This document shows, in pieces, positions 47,097-56,514 of a stretch of 64,000 nucleotides of DNA (the first letter of the stretch is position 1; the number at the start of each line of letters is the position of its first letter). Source of the stretch: Chara braunii (Eukaryota; Streptophyta; Charophyceae; Charales; Characeae). The position numbers were made by a program, and so were the translations under genes. Under the pieces are notes generated by a model. It had not been told where the DNA came from and ran no database searches. It saw only the letters and a program-made list of their open reading frames with translations. Location: assembly GCA_003427395.1 (NCBI GenBank), contig BFEA01000294.1, forward strand, positions 1,699,269 through 1,763,268, in the 5' to 3' direction.

Positions 47097-48447
47097 TGTT
47101 ATGATCCTGGCCAATTTCGAGATACAAATTCATCAGATAGTACAATGCTGTCCAGTTGCAGAAGAAAATGAATGAACTGGAGAGGAGAGAGAAGATTAGC
47201 AGAAGAAGAAGTAAGGAAGAAGAAGAAGATGATATACACAATCAGAGACAAATGACAAAGCTCTTCTTCTTCGCCCAACTCTATCTTCCTCCTTGTCTCC
47301 TCCTCTCTTATTCACATAAGAAATAATAATACAAATTTGAATAGCTGAACCAGAATCAAAGTCCGAATCCCTCTTCTACTGCTGGTATCACTTGAGGTCC
47401 ACCATAGCCATGGCCGCCTCCCTCACTCTTCACTCTCATAGGCCGAGGCTATGGCGGACTACTAGGCCTTGCCCAGATGCCCAAAGGGCAACCCAAAGCA
47501 GCTATGGCTGCTCTGGCTCAGATCGCCATGCCTGACTCTGCCTCGAAGCTTCTTGGTTTGGCTCAACCCCAGCTGGGGCCTTCCTGCTGCAGCCCCCACC
47601 GAGGTGATGAAGATGGCTGCCACCATAGCCAGGTAAGTACCTCGGGCGCTCCTCCCCCTTCCTATCCTTCTTCCTCCTCCAAGTCCTTGCTTCTTCCCCA
47701 GCAGCGCTGCTCCAAGTTAGCGCTGCTCCAGCCAGCGCTCCAACCAGCGTGTCGCCAAACTTGCACACCGACAATGAGGCTGGGCTCTTCGCCCGGCCTG
47801 GAGATATAGTGGCCTGCTTGCCTCTTGGGCGGTGACTTCCAGGCCGCCCGGCCTTCCCAAGCAACCGGTACCTCCTCCCTTTCGGAGGGAAACATCATTG
47901 GAGACTCTGATATTGGCCGTACAGGCCCTAGACTCAGACTGGTTGGACTGGTACCCGCCTAGACCTAGCCTACAACTACTGGGCCTCTTCAAAATGCCAC
48001 TTTTGTTTTCTTCTGCTCGGCCTCCAGTGTACCCGCACATCTACCTCTTCAGGGTGAGGTACTGGCCTACCTGCCACTTGAGTGTTTTCTCCCGCTGCAG
48101 TCCCTCAATGTCACGGCCACAGGTAAGTACCGGCCCTCACATCCTCCTCTTCAGGGTGCGGTACCGGCCTACCTGCTACTTGAGTGTTTTCCCCCGCTGC
48201 AGTCCCTCAATGTCACGGCCACAGGCAAGTACCGGCCCTGAGGGCCCAACGAACGAACGAGTGCCCTTGCGGGCCACACACACACTCAAGCCAACCAGCA
48301 CTCAGACAGACATGCAGTCCAGCAAGCGTGCATACACACAGGCTTAGAGAATTTCGTAGCAAGCGGGAAACTCAGCAAGGCATTCAGTCTATGAGCAAAA
48401 CTCAGAAATCAGCTGTGTTTCAGTCCATGCTTGGTCAGGTCATCACA
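47097..48447 (-). repeat. 5' LTR (by minus-strand sense)
   Basis: Plus-strand TGTTATGATCC..GGTCATCACA, 1351 bp. It is longer than its partner mainly through a ~95-bp tandem duplication at about 48040-48230 (units with TCTTCAGGGTG and CTGCAGTCCCTCAATGTCACG) and small insertions near 47180-47230 and 47715-47750. Confidence 0.92.
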
Positions 48448-49596
48448 GAAGGGCAACATGTAGCCTTATGCACGTGAGCATACTGTGCATTGCGGGCAGT
48501 TCACGATAGTTACTAACAGAAGGGCACCATAGCGTACAGCTTGGTGGTCATAACTGAGTGATGTCTGAGGCTGTGCGTGAAGTGGGTATACTAACCTGGA
48601 AATGAAGCCAAGGTGCAACGTGACAGAGCTTTGAGATGTGCTGAGTCGAACGGTATGAGATGTCAATTCATTTGCTGGGAACTGGTTACACCCAGTATCG
48701 CATTTGGCATCTGCAAAATCTTTAGATGTCATCCCATGGGACTTGGGCTCTGAGCTTGGTGCTCATTAACTGAGTGCTGTCTGTGTGGGTACACTAATCT
48801 GGAGATGAAGCCAAGGTGCAATGTGACAAAATGTGGTGCTGAAATGTGACAAATCTGTGTGGGTTTGCAATGCATGTTCGTTTTGTGTGACTTGTTCAAG
48901 TTTGTTGTGCCCAATATTGCATTGGCATATTTGACGTGTTTGGTTGGATATGCTAGAGGAATGTAGGCTGTTATCAGATGTGGCGTCTTTGTGGAATATC
49001 AGGGGCTATATGTTGCTATGAGTTCTAGTGATGGTTGCCCCACCGTGGCTCTCAAATTCTGGTCTGCATTGGTGTGCCTCTTTGGTTTTCGTTGCCCTCT
49101 GACATGTTGGTAGCACGTGTGGGAATGGACACTGAATATGAATTGCGTCACTGCATTTAGTGTGATATGCTGGTGGCTTGTCCTTTCGACTGCATTCTCA
49201 CAATACGACCTCCCTGTGTATTTGACCACAATCACGACTGGTCCTTGATTTATGTCACCTTGATACGCCCAGAAATCAGCTGAGGAATCGTAGCATGAGC
49301 TCTATGTCTGCCCACACTCATGGATGGTCTTGGATGTATCTGATGGCAATTACGCCTAGCGATCAGCTAAGGAACTTGTAGTATGAGTACGACCTGAGTG
49401 TGTTCTTGTGTACCTCTTATGTCAGTTGGTCAATTATGGTACACAAGCACTCGTGGATGATACAAATGATTTGGGATGTCTTTTTGGCCGTTGCCGCGTC
49501 TCGTTGCCTGCATGATCGCTCTCTTCGGTTGTTGATGTCTTGCTTGGCCACTTATCTAGCCTGTGTAAACTCAGTGGAAGAGCCTTCGTTTTGCAG
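48448..49596 (+). other. intron C-D of the carrier gene, right part
   Basis: It begins with ~75-bp host repeat units (GCCTTATGCACGTGAGCATACTG..CACGATAGTTACTAACAGAAGGGC). Further on are related pairs (CATGGATGGTCTTGGATGTATCTGATGGCAATTACGCC near 49319) resembling the interior of TTAA element copy 2. It ends with the exon D acceptor. Confidence 0.55.
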
Positions 49597-49706
49597 AGCT
49601 GGAGCAAACACCAGTGCTGAGGCTCGGGGCAGGTGCAGTGGCTGGGATCGTGGCTATGTCAGCAACATACCCACTTGATATGGTTAGAGGGCGGTTGACA
49701 GTACAG
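49597..49706 (+). CDS. ADNT1: ADNT1-like exon D (110 nt)
   Basis: Acceptor TTTTGCAG; donor GTATGT. It encodes (E)LEQTPVLRLGAGAVAG, IVAMSATYPLDMVRGRLTVQ. LGAGAVAG and the second SLC25 signature PLDMVR mark the first helix of repeat 2; the MSATYP and VRGRLTVQ words are typical of ADNT1. It ends in phase 0 after Gln. Thirteen kilobases separate it from exon C. Confidence 0.93.
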
Positions 49707-50195
49707 GTATGTAGCTGTATCCCGTAAAGGAAATTAACTGTCATGTCGACATTCTATCGTGTGCAGTTAACCTCACCGCTCTTCCTACACCGTTTTGGTC
49801 TGGCATGGGTCACAGGGGGATTGTATTTATTGTATGTTCCCTCCGCGGTTTTCTTCATCTTAATTGGTTTCCAGTGGTGTTTTGGATCTCGATAATCCCT
49901 CTGTGATTGCCCAAGGAGTGGGATCTGTAACTGGCATTCACTGCTATTTAGATCTCATAAGTTGATCGACTTACCATCAGGGCATGGGTGCGCAGCCTGT
50001 GGTTTGTTTGTTGATGTGGTTGGGGAAGGGTAAGGTAGTGATTATACTGTGTGTATGTTTTGTCATGTTCGCTATACACAACTCGAAGATTGTGTGTGGG
50101 GGGGTCCCGGTTGGTGCTTTATTCACGATGTTCATGGGACGGTGGAGTCTGGACCCAGTTTCCAGCATGTGGCGCTCCCCACCAATAGACAGGAG

Positions 50196-50259
<64 letters not shown>

Positions 50260-51789
50260 CCCTGCAATATGCAGCATGTCAGTGGCGAGGAGCACAAGGG
50301 CAGGCGCTGACCTCAGGGAAAAAAAACAACAACTAATGTTCTATTGGAAATTGGAATACAAGAGTTTTTTCTTTTTGAAATTTGAATAAAAAGGGTACAT
50401 GACGTATTTGAATGCGTGTGCGTGTTCTATTTGCATACGTGTACCCTTTCTATTCGAATACAATGTGTACCCTTTCTATTCGAGAAAAGTGGACCCACAC
50501 CATTTCAATTTCGAAATGTTCAAAACTCAAGGGCCGCCCTCACCTCAAAATTGCCCACCCTTCCGAACGACCGCTGATGTTGAAATTTCAATACCCTTGA
50601 AAGTCTCAGGGGGATAAAACGCACCCCTGACGGGCTGCGAACTGATTGGTGTATTCACTTTTGGAGTGCTCTTTTGGGAAATGGGTGCTGATCCCCTGGT
50701 GCAAAGCTGATCTCATGCCATTGTTTGCTTTATGAGTTAGCCTTTATTTGTTCGAGTTTGATTCATCATGCAGCTTTCCTGGTTGCATCTACAAAGGAAA
50801 TTAAAGGAACGGGATCCGTCACTTCCTTTTGTCTTTTTGCAACCGTACGATGTTGAGCAGTAGATCTTGTGGGGCTAGGCTTCTTCAAATGCAATTGCTG
50901 CTAGGAGGAATTTCCATAAGGTAAATGCTGGAATGAGACTATGTCTGGCGGTGCACCATGGATTGGTATCGGGAGGTGTTCCATCCTTGACGTTAACACT
51001 GGTATGTTGTTACGTTTGGCGGTGCCTTGGTATGGGATAGCAAGGTGTTCCAGATGTCTAGGCTCCCTACCCAGACCTGCTCATAGAAGGGAACAGGTGC
51101 TGCTTAGCTTCTTGTTTGTAGCCCCTCGCATGCTAATGCTTTCTTGCTGGGTGGATGGGACACTCTGTATGATCACCTACCCCTGTTCACTATGTCATGA
51201 TATCATCTGCAGTGTGTGGGTGAAGTCTGCCCATGCGGGGCTGATGTGACTCTATGTGCAGTATGCAGAGGGATGTGGATGTGCATACAAGCAGGTGCAA
51301 GGTGTTTGTGGTGATGCAATTGTGATGGGTAGAAGCCCTGATAAGTCTTGAATGATGCTGGAGTTCTGGAAGCTCTGATGTTTTGGATGTGGCAGCAGCT
51401 GCTTGTGTAATGCCCTGGGTTTGCATTGGGTTGTTAGCGATGTCTCCATCCATGGATAAACGTTGTAGTCATCTCAGCAATTTGTGTTCTTCTTCTCGCC
51501 GTCATTTTGTGAGCCATGGCCAGACCATGGATGGGAGGTGGTAGCAACTTCTTGTGTAATGCCGTGTATCACACTGGGTGATTAGTACTGATTACCGATG
51601 GTTCTGTGGATCCCTGAACATTATTGTCTCTCAGCATATTATTATCTGGGACTTCTTTTTCTGCTGTGAAGTTCTTCTTGCCTCCGATTTGTGATCCATT
51701 GTTGATTTTTTTTGTGCCTGGTGGTGGCATTGCGAACACACTGATCCATTGTTGATTGTCTCTGTGCCTGGTGGTGGCATTGCCAACAG
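49707..51789 (+). other. intron D-E of the carrier gene
   Basis: 2083 bp, GT-AG. It contains a (GT)n(GA)n microsatellite at about 50199-50259 and, at its 3' end, a 50-bp tandem duplication of the acceptor region. Confidence 0.8.
50199..50259. repeat. (GT)n(GA)n microsatellite
   Basis: About 34 bases of GT repeat are followed by about 26 of GA repeat. Confidence 0.95.
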
Positions 51790-51791
51790 AC
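51692..51791 (+). repeat. 50-bp tandem duplication covering the exon E splice acceptor
   Basis: Units 51692-51741 and 51742-51791 both run TGATCCATTGTTGATT..GTGCCTGGTGGTGGCATTGC. The second ends CCAACAG|AC at the acceptor; the first reads CGAACAC|AC, so its AG is lost. Confidence 0.9.
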
Positions 51792-51903
51792 TAAGGATTC
51801 TCCACGGCAATATAGAGGGATAGTTGATGCAGCGTTGACAATACGACAAGAGGAAGGGCTCCGGGCGTTTTACAAAGGCTGGCTTCCTTCTGTCATTGGA
51901 GTG
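51790..51903 (+). CDS. ADNT1: ADNT1-like exon E (114 nt)
   Basis: Acceptor GCCAACAG; donor GTGAGT. It encodes TKDSPRQYRGIVDAALTI, RQEEGLRAFYKGWLPSVIGV, the matrix loop and amphipathic helix of repeat 2 (EEGLRAFYKGW is the conserved EG-x-x-x-x-YKG region) and the start of the next helix. It ends in phase 0. The continuation expected in this family (VPYVGLNF-like) is not in the 600 bases downstream, nor recognised elsewhere to the window end; the following intron holds the 10.9-kb element at 52650-63524. Confidence 0.93.
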
Positions 51904-52287
51904 GTGAGTTTTAACTCGTCAACATGTAGGCCCACGCTGTTTTTGTTTTCCCTTGTTTTTCTTTTTTTCCTGGAAACCGGGTCCATCATCCCATTACATT
52001 AGATTGAGCACAGTGTTTTTCATATTTTACAGAGTTATGTGCTTGGAGGCATTAGCTGCTTGTGATCCAGAAAGACTGCCTGTGGCCTAGGAAGACCTCT
52101 TCACCCCCCTTTGGGTGCCAAATAATGTATGCGGCCATCTTTGCTGACGTCTGAAAGAACTAGGGGCTGTGGGACCAAAGTCCTGCAGACAGTACCACCC
52201 ACAGTACCACCCTGGTAAACAGTTTCATGGCGACATACAGATTCTCCATGTGGAAGCATGGTGCACATGCCAATGTTGATGAACAGA

Positions 52288-52637
52288 TCATAAAAAAGAT
52301 TCCCACGACCGAGCCTTGATCAACAATGCATTCACACTGGCACACTGTGGGTTTCCAATAACTTGAACAGTAAAAGAAGAGGATGCAAGCCATAAAGGAC
52401 TACAAGCTGTGCTTCCATGATTGGACAAGGACTGAAGCGTCTTTTCAACTATGGCCACCATTGGACTTCCCGGACCTGTTCCCACCTTAGGAGCTTTCAC
52501 TGATGGATCTAGAATGGGACGGGGGAGAGTGAGACGGACAAAATTCCTCAAGAACAGCGGCAAGACACAGAGGGCGACTATACTCAGCAACACACAGGCC
52601 AGGAAAATAAGTGAAGCTAGAGTGTATGCATACCTCT
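52288..52637 (-). CDS. hypothetical hydrophobic reading on the minus strand
   Basis: An acceptor-like TTACTTACAG precedes an open stretch reading YAYTLASLIFLACVLLSIVA then LCVLPLFLRNFVRLTLP, a plausible transmembrane helix, then a Pro/Gly-rich segment. It ends at a stop (52288). I do not recognise a family. Another hydrophobic minus-strand reading lies at 63530-63727 on the far side of the Gypsy element; the two might be exons of one gene overlapping the carrier gene on the opposite strand, but this is weak. Confidence 0.2.
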
Positions 52638-52649
52638 GTAAGTAATTTA

Positions 52650-53063
52650 TGCAATGACCCATGCAGTTAGCCCGTGGAATGTCTAAGGGCCTCGCCAGGC
52701 CACACCCAGACCCAGGCTGAAGGGGAGAAAAGACCCCTACGTGGAATCACGGCCTGAGCGGACAACAATTGACCAAAGTCAACTGCCCGATGTCCAACAG
52801 TCAAAGTCAAAATGGACCCCCACGTGGAATCAGGGTCTGGAGGGGAAGCCCGGAGGAGTGGGTAATGATTGGGCTACTCTTGTGTGGTCTCTGATTACCT
52901 CTTCCACCCTCTCCTTTGTCTATTCCCCCTTCACTCTCTTCGTCTATTGGTAATGAGATAGTGTTTCAGATATCACTTTCACGATAACTGGAGACATTGT
53001 GCAGATCTGAGTCTACTTGTGCTTCGACGTCTGACGAGTATCTTCCAGTCTGGGTTCATTACA
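52650..53063 (+). repeat. 5' LTR, 414 bp
   Basis: TGCAATGACCC..GGTTCATTACA. It contains GACCAAAGTCAACTG and CAAAGTCAAAATGGACCC. It lacks ~650 bp found in the right LTR between AAATGGACCC and GGAGTGGGTAATG. Confidence 0.9.
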
Positions 53064-53064
53064 A

Positions 53065-53079
53065 TTTGGTATCGGAGCA
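53065..53079 (+). other. primer-binding site, initiator-Met tRNA type
   Basis: TTTGGTATCGGAGCA one base after the LTR; one A/G difference in the core from TTGGTATCAGAGCA. Confidence 0.85.
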
Positions 53080-53294
53080 TACCTCCTTCATCGCGATCTG
53101 CTGTCAGGTGCTGAAGTGGCACCCAGGTAAGTGGGAGGTGCCGCACGTGCAGGAAGGAAATGTGTTTATTAATGCGCGCGGTAATACTGCAGGTCTAGAC
53201 ATCGAGTACCGCACGTGTGTGCAGCCTCCCTTCAAGGTGATGACATGGATACACTGAAGACATTGCGATACGGACGAGAGCTCTGTTGGCAACA

Positions 53295-53615
53295 GGCTGA
53301 CGTGGCGCTGGTCAAGAGAGAGAGTGGATATTGGGACCGATGATGTGGTGCGTTGCCTATGTGGCATGGGGATGCTGATGTGGCATTCTGTACTGCAGGG
53401 CATAGTCTGACGTGGCACATACCTGTGTTGGGATTGCCTGCTGATGAAGCGCTGCACACTCTGAGCTGATGTGGCATAGCAGCGTTGTATGTGTCTGCAG
53501 ACCATGTATTGCTGACATGGCATCCCCCTCGTAGACCTTCCAGGTCCTTGACACTGACGTGGCAGATTCTGTAGAGCTGCTGTGTTGTCATTCCAGGGGT
53601 GACACGTGGCATGCA
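53295..53615 (+). repeat. array of TGACGTGGCA-type motifs in retrotransposon leader
   Basis: CTGACGTGGCGC, GATGTGGTGC, CTGATGTGGCAT, CTGACGTGGCAC, CTGATGTGGCAT, CTGACATGGCAT, CTGACGTGGCAG and ACACGTGGCATG occur at irregular 30-60-bp spacing. The motif is the reverse complement of that in the array at 10896-11042. Confidence 0.7.
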
Positions 53616-54040
53616 TGGCATGCTGCTGTGGGTGAGGTGTTGATTGTGCACTTGTGTGCTGGCAGACGGTACGGCTTCGCAATTTGCTGTAGTGTCGCGT
53701 GCTGGTTCTTGTGTTTGGCTGCATTGGTTCTGCAGATGGTACAGCTGTAGAGAAAGGAAGGCTGACCCTTCATTGTTGATTGGTTGTGTTGGCTGACTTA
53801 CTCACCTGCTTGACTGTTTTGTGGTTGCTGTGCATACTCACATGTGTGCTGTTGTCTTGATCACACTGGTCGTGGCTGCGGTACCTGTACACTTTCTGTA
53901 GGACGTCATCACATAGAACAGACAGCAAGTTAGAATTAGAAATCAATTGAGAATTTGTTTCTTCTTATCTGCCTCGATTATTTCTTGTTGTAGAAATTGC
54001 GTGTGCTGTGGAATTTATTTTTGTCTTTTAATTTTATTTA

Positions 54041-54367
54041 TTGTGCGGCATTCACACACTGGGGAAAATGACTTATCTTTCGAAATGTCTGCGTGCCTCC
54101 ATTCTCATCGGGTTCATACCTCTCTTCTTTCCCATCCCTCTCACCGTCTATGCTGATGGAGAAGGGGGGGAGCTCAAGACTCGTGGTCAGGTTGATGCGA
54201 GAAGGCAGACTCTCATAGGCCTTCTTCGCCAGTTACTCGAGGAAATACACGATGCCGGTCCAGAAGCTGGACGGCTGGTGCATGGACGGTTCAATCTGCG
54301 TGCTGCAGAAGGTGAACTGGAGAAAGCAAAGACAGCGTTGAGATGCTGGAAACCGGGAAGAGTCTAG
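54041..54367 (+). pseudogene. probable gag N-terminal region
   Basis: DGEGGELKTRGQVDARRQTL then IGLLRQLLEEIHDAGPEAG and LRAAEGELEKAKTAL form charged, coiled-coil-like sequence just after the leader. Position, not a family signature, supports gag. It ends at a stop at 54365-54367. Confidence 0.4.
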
Positions 54368-54647
54368 GAACTCATTAAGCAAGCAACTCGTTAAGCAAGG
54401 GCGGATGGCCCTTGACCGTTACGTCGTCGAGAATCTGGAAAAGATGGACGAGAAGAGAAAAGTGAAAGAAAAAGAAAGAGGAAAGAAAGGAAACAAAATT
54501 GTTTGTGGAGATAATGGAGGAAAACGTCAGGCAAGTAGAAAATAATAAAGGAATAAAGAAGGAAGATTGAGGAATTCCGGAGAAAGCAACAAGAGTAAGA
54601 AGAAGAAAGAATGATGGATGAACTCGGACATAAATTGCACTTTGAAG

Positions 54648-56088
54648 CAGGGCTGGGCCGGCAACCGGCCGGTCGAGCTGGCCCGGGCTATAAGGGGGGT
54701 CAACCGGCAAACTAGATGGCCCAAAAAAATGCCCGAATTTTTTTCATTTTTTTTTTCGCTGGATCCGACTGCGCTTGCCGAGATCTGTCGGATTCTGCAA
54801 TAAAACTTTGAATGTTGGAATTTTTTTTTTGGGGTGTGCCGGGGGGGGGGGGGGGGGGGGGGNGGGGGGCAGGGGAAGGAGGAGGAGGAGGAAGAAGAAA
54901 TGACGAAGAAGAGGGGAAAGAAGAAGAGGGAGAAGAAGAAGATGATGGAGAAGAGGGAGGAGGAGGAGGAAGAAAATGACGAAGAAGAGGGGAGAGAAGA
55001 GGAGGAGGAGGGAGAAGAAGAAGACGAGGAGGAGGAAGAAAATGACGAAGAAGAGGGGAGAGAGGAAGAGGAGGAGGAGGAAGAGGAAGAAGAAGAATAA
55101 AGAAAAACGCAAGGGAGTTCGAGCACCAACGGAGAATAAATAAATAAATAAACGGTTATGGCTAACGGAGGAGGTGGAGAAGAAGAGGAGGAGGAGGAGC
55201 CGGAAGAAGAAGAAGTAGAAGAAGAAGAAGAAGAGGGAGGAGAAGAAGAGGAGGAGGAGGAGGTGGAAGAAGAAAATGACGAAGAAGAGGAGGGAGAACA
55301 AGAAACAGAAGAATAAGAACGCAAGGGAGTTGAAGCAGCAGCGGAAAAATAAATAAAAAAATTTAACGGGAATGGCTAACGGAGGAGGAGGAGAAGAGGA
55401 GGAGGAGGAAGAAGAACGCAAGCCGATGGGTAAGAGAGGAGGACTAGAAGAGGAGGAGATAGAAGCAGAAGAAAAATAAGAAGAAAAAGAAGCAGCGGAG
55501 GACGGCTATGACTAACTGGCGAGGAGAGTGACCGCTAAGAAGAAGAAGAAGAAAAAACAAACCTGGGGGCGTGATGGAGTGGCTTGTAGGCGGGGGGCGC
55601 GATTGCGCGGCTGGCTGGCAGAGGCGACAATGGCAATGCTGCACCCCTGGATGATCTACCGACGATGGCACGGCTGGCTGGCGGTGGTGATGATGGCGTG
55701 GCTGGCTGTTCGAGGCGACAACGGAGCAGCTACACAGACTGGAGGTGAGCGGGGTTGATAGCACGATGCATTTTCCCCTGCTGCGCGATTCAATTTTCCG
55801 CCACTGATTCGAAACAGTGGCGGATCTTTGCCGCTGGTCTGCGACAATCGGCGGCCAAGATTGGCCACTTTTTGGACTTTGAAAATCCCGGCCTACAGGA
55901 CCCGGTTTCGTAATTGCGGCGCCCACGAGACCTCTGCAACAAGTGCGAGCCGCCAAAAAAAAACTTCAAGCCGCAGTAAAAATGCGATGGGGGTGACAGG
56001 GAGGGAACCGGCCTGGGCCATCGGCTGGTCCAACCGGGAGGACCATGGATGGGGTAGGGGTCCCCAGTCCATCCGCGGACCAGCCCTG
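54648..56088. mobile_element. non-autonomous hAT-like element, 1441 bp
   Basis: Exact 8-bp target duplications CTTTGAAG (54640-54647 and 56089-56096) and inverted ends CAGGGCTGG(G)CCG / CGG(A)CCAGCCCTG fit the hAT superfamily. The interior is a poly-G run with one unresolved base (54863), a long GAA/GAG-rich block and a GC-richer part (55560-56040). No transposase or hATC domain can be read. It interrupts gag of the host Gypsy. Confidence 0.88.
54838..55560. repeat. poly-G run and GAA/GAG trinucleotide block with ~200-bp higher-order repeats
   Basis: Purine-only tracts of GAGGAGGAAGAAGAA alternate with a recurring segment AACGCAAGGGAGTT..AATAAATAAA..ACGG..ATGGCTAACGGAGGAGG (about 55110, 55318 and partly 55410). 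Long Ser-, Glu- or Phe-rich open frames on both strands are artefacts. Confidence 0.9.
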
Positions 56089-56144
56089 CTTTGAAGAAGC
56101 AGGCAGTGAACTTGCAACCATTGTACTGTCTATAATGGTTTATC

Positions 56145-56330
56145 TTGTCCATCCTGGAAAAGAAGATTGATAGCAACAGTGCCTTATTGGAGACAGTGTC
56201 TAGATTGTTGAAAGGAAGGGATAAGGTAAGAATTGAGGAGGAGACCCGGGGGGAGGAAGTCGAGAAGGAACCCCAAGAAACTAATGAAGGATGGAAACAA
56301 GAACCTGCAAAAAAGGAAGAACTAGCTTAA
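56145..56330 (+). pseudogene. gag middle fragment between two insertions
   Basis: SILEKKIDSNSALLETVSRL, KGRDKVRIEEETRGEEVEKE, a charged coiled-coil-like segment. Reading ends at the TAA of the TTAA target site; the sequence on the other side (57827 on) continues gag in a different frame. Confidence 0.5.
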
Positions 56331-56514
56331 ACCACCAGTTCCTACCTGTTCTTCAGGACCGATCCTCATTTTTGCCTGCGCGCCGATTTTTGCCGAGCCT
56401 GCGGGGAGGGGGGAAAAATATGGGACATCTGCTGCTGCAAGCAGGTACCGCCCCTTAAACAGGCCGTCGTTTTCTTGTTTCCACTCATGCACTGAATGCT
56501 CCCGTGAAGATATT

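Larger units (their letters stand above)
38583..48447 (-). mobile_element. Ty3/Gypsy LTR retrotransposon, antisense inside the carrier intron
   Basis: The LTRs at 38583-39782 and 47097-48447 share ends (plus strand TGTTATGATCC..GGTCATCACA). A classical initiator-Met primer site lies beside the right LTR and a polypurine tract beside the left, so it reads on the minus strand, opposite to the host gene. Order: gag (about 45120 to 43450), protease, RT, RNase H, integrase, chromodomain-like end. Frameshifts and lost catalytic residues make it inactive. The flanks carry related ~75-bp host repeats, and the target duplication is only approximate (GACG / GAAGG). Confidence 0.93.
33206..51903 (+). 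other. ADNT1: ADNT1-like mitochondrial adenine nucleotide carrier gene (partial, 5 exons)
   Basis: Five exons on one strand, all with GT donors and AG acceptors, join in phase to give a continuous stretch of a mitochondrial (SLC25) carrier. Its closest match from memory is plant ADNT1, which exchanges AMP/ADP/ATP across the inner mitochondrial membrane. Two P-x-[DE]-x-x-[KR] carrier signatures are visible (PLERMK, PLDMVR). The first transmembrane segment and N-terminus upstream, and the end of repeat 2 plus repeat 3 downstream, were not found. Introns are 804, 2296, 13036 and 2083 bp; the third holds an antisense Gypsy. No stop or frameshift interrupts the exons, so the gene looks functional. 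Confidence 0.88.

Noticed and set aside
54527-55421. Ser- and Phe-rich minus-strand readings of 225-265 codons and a Glu-rich plus-strand reading
   Set aside because: All are translations of the GAA/GAG block and include an unresolved base.
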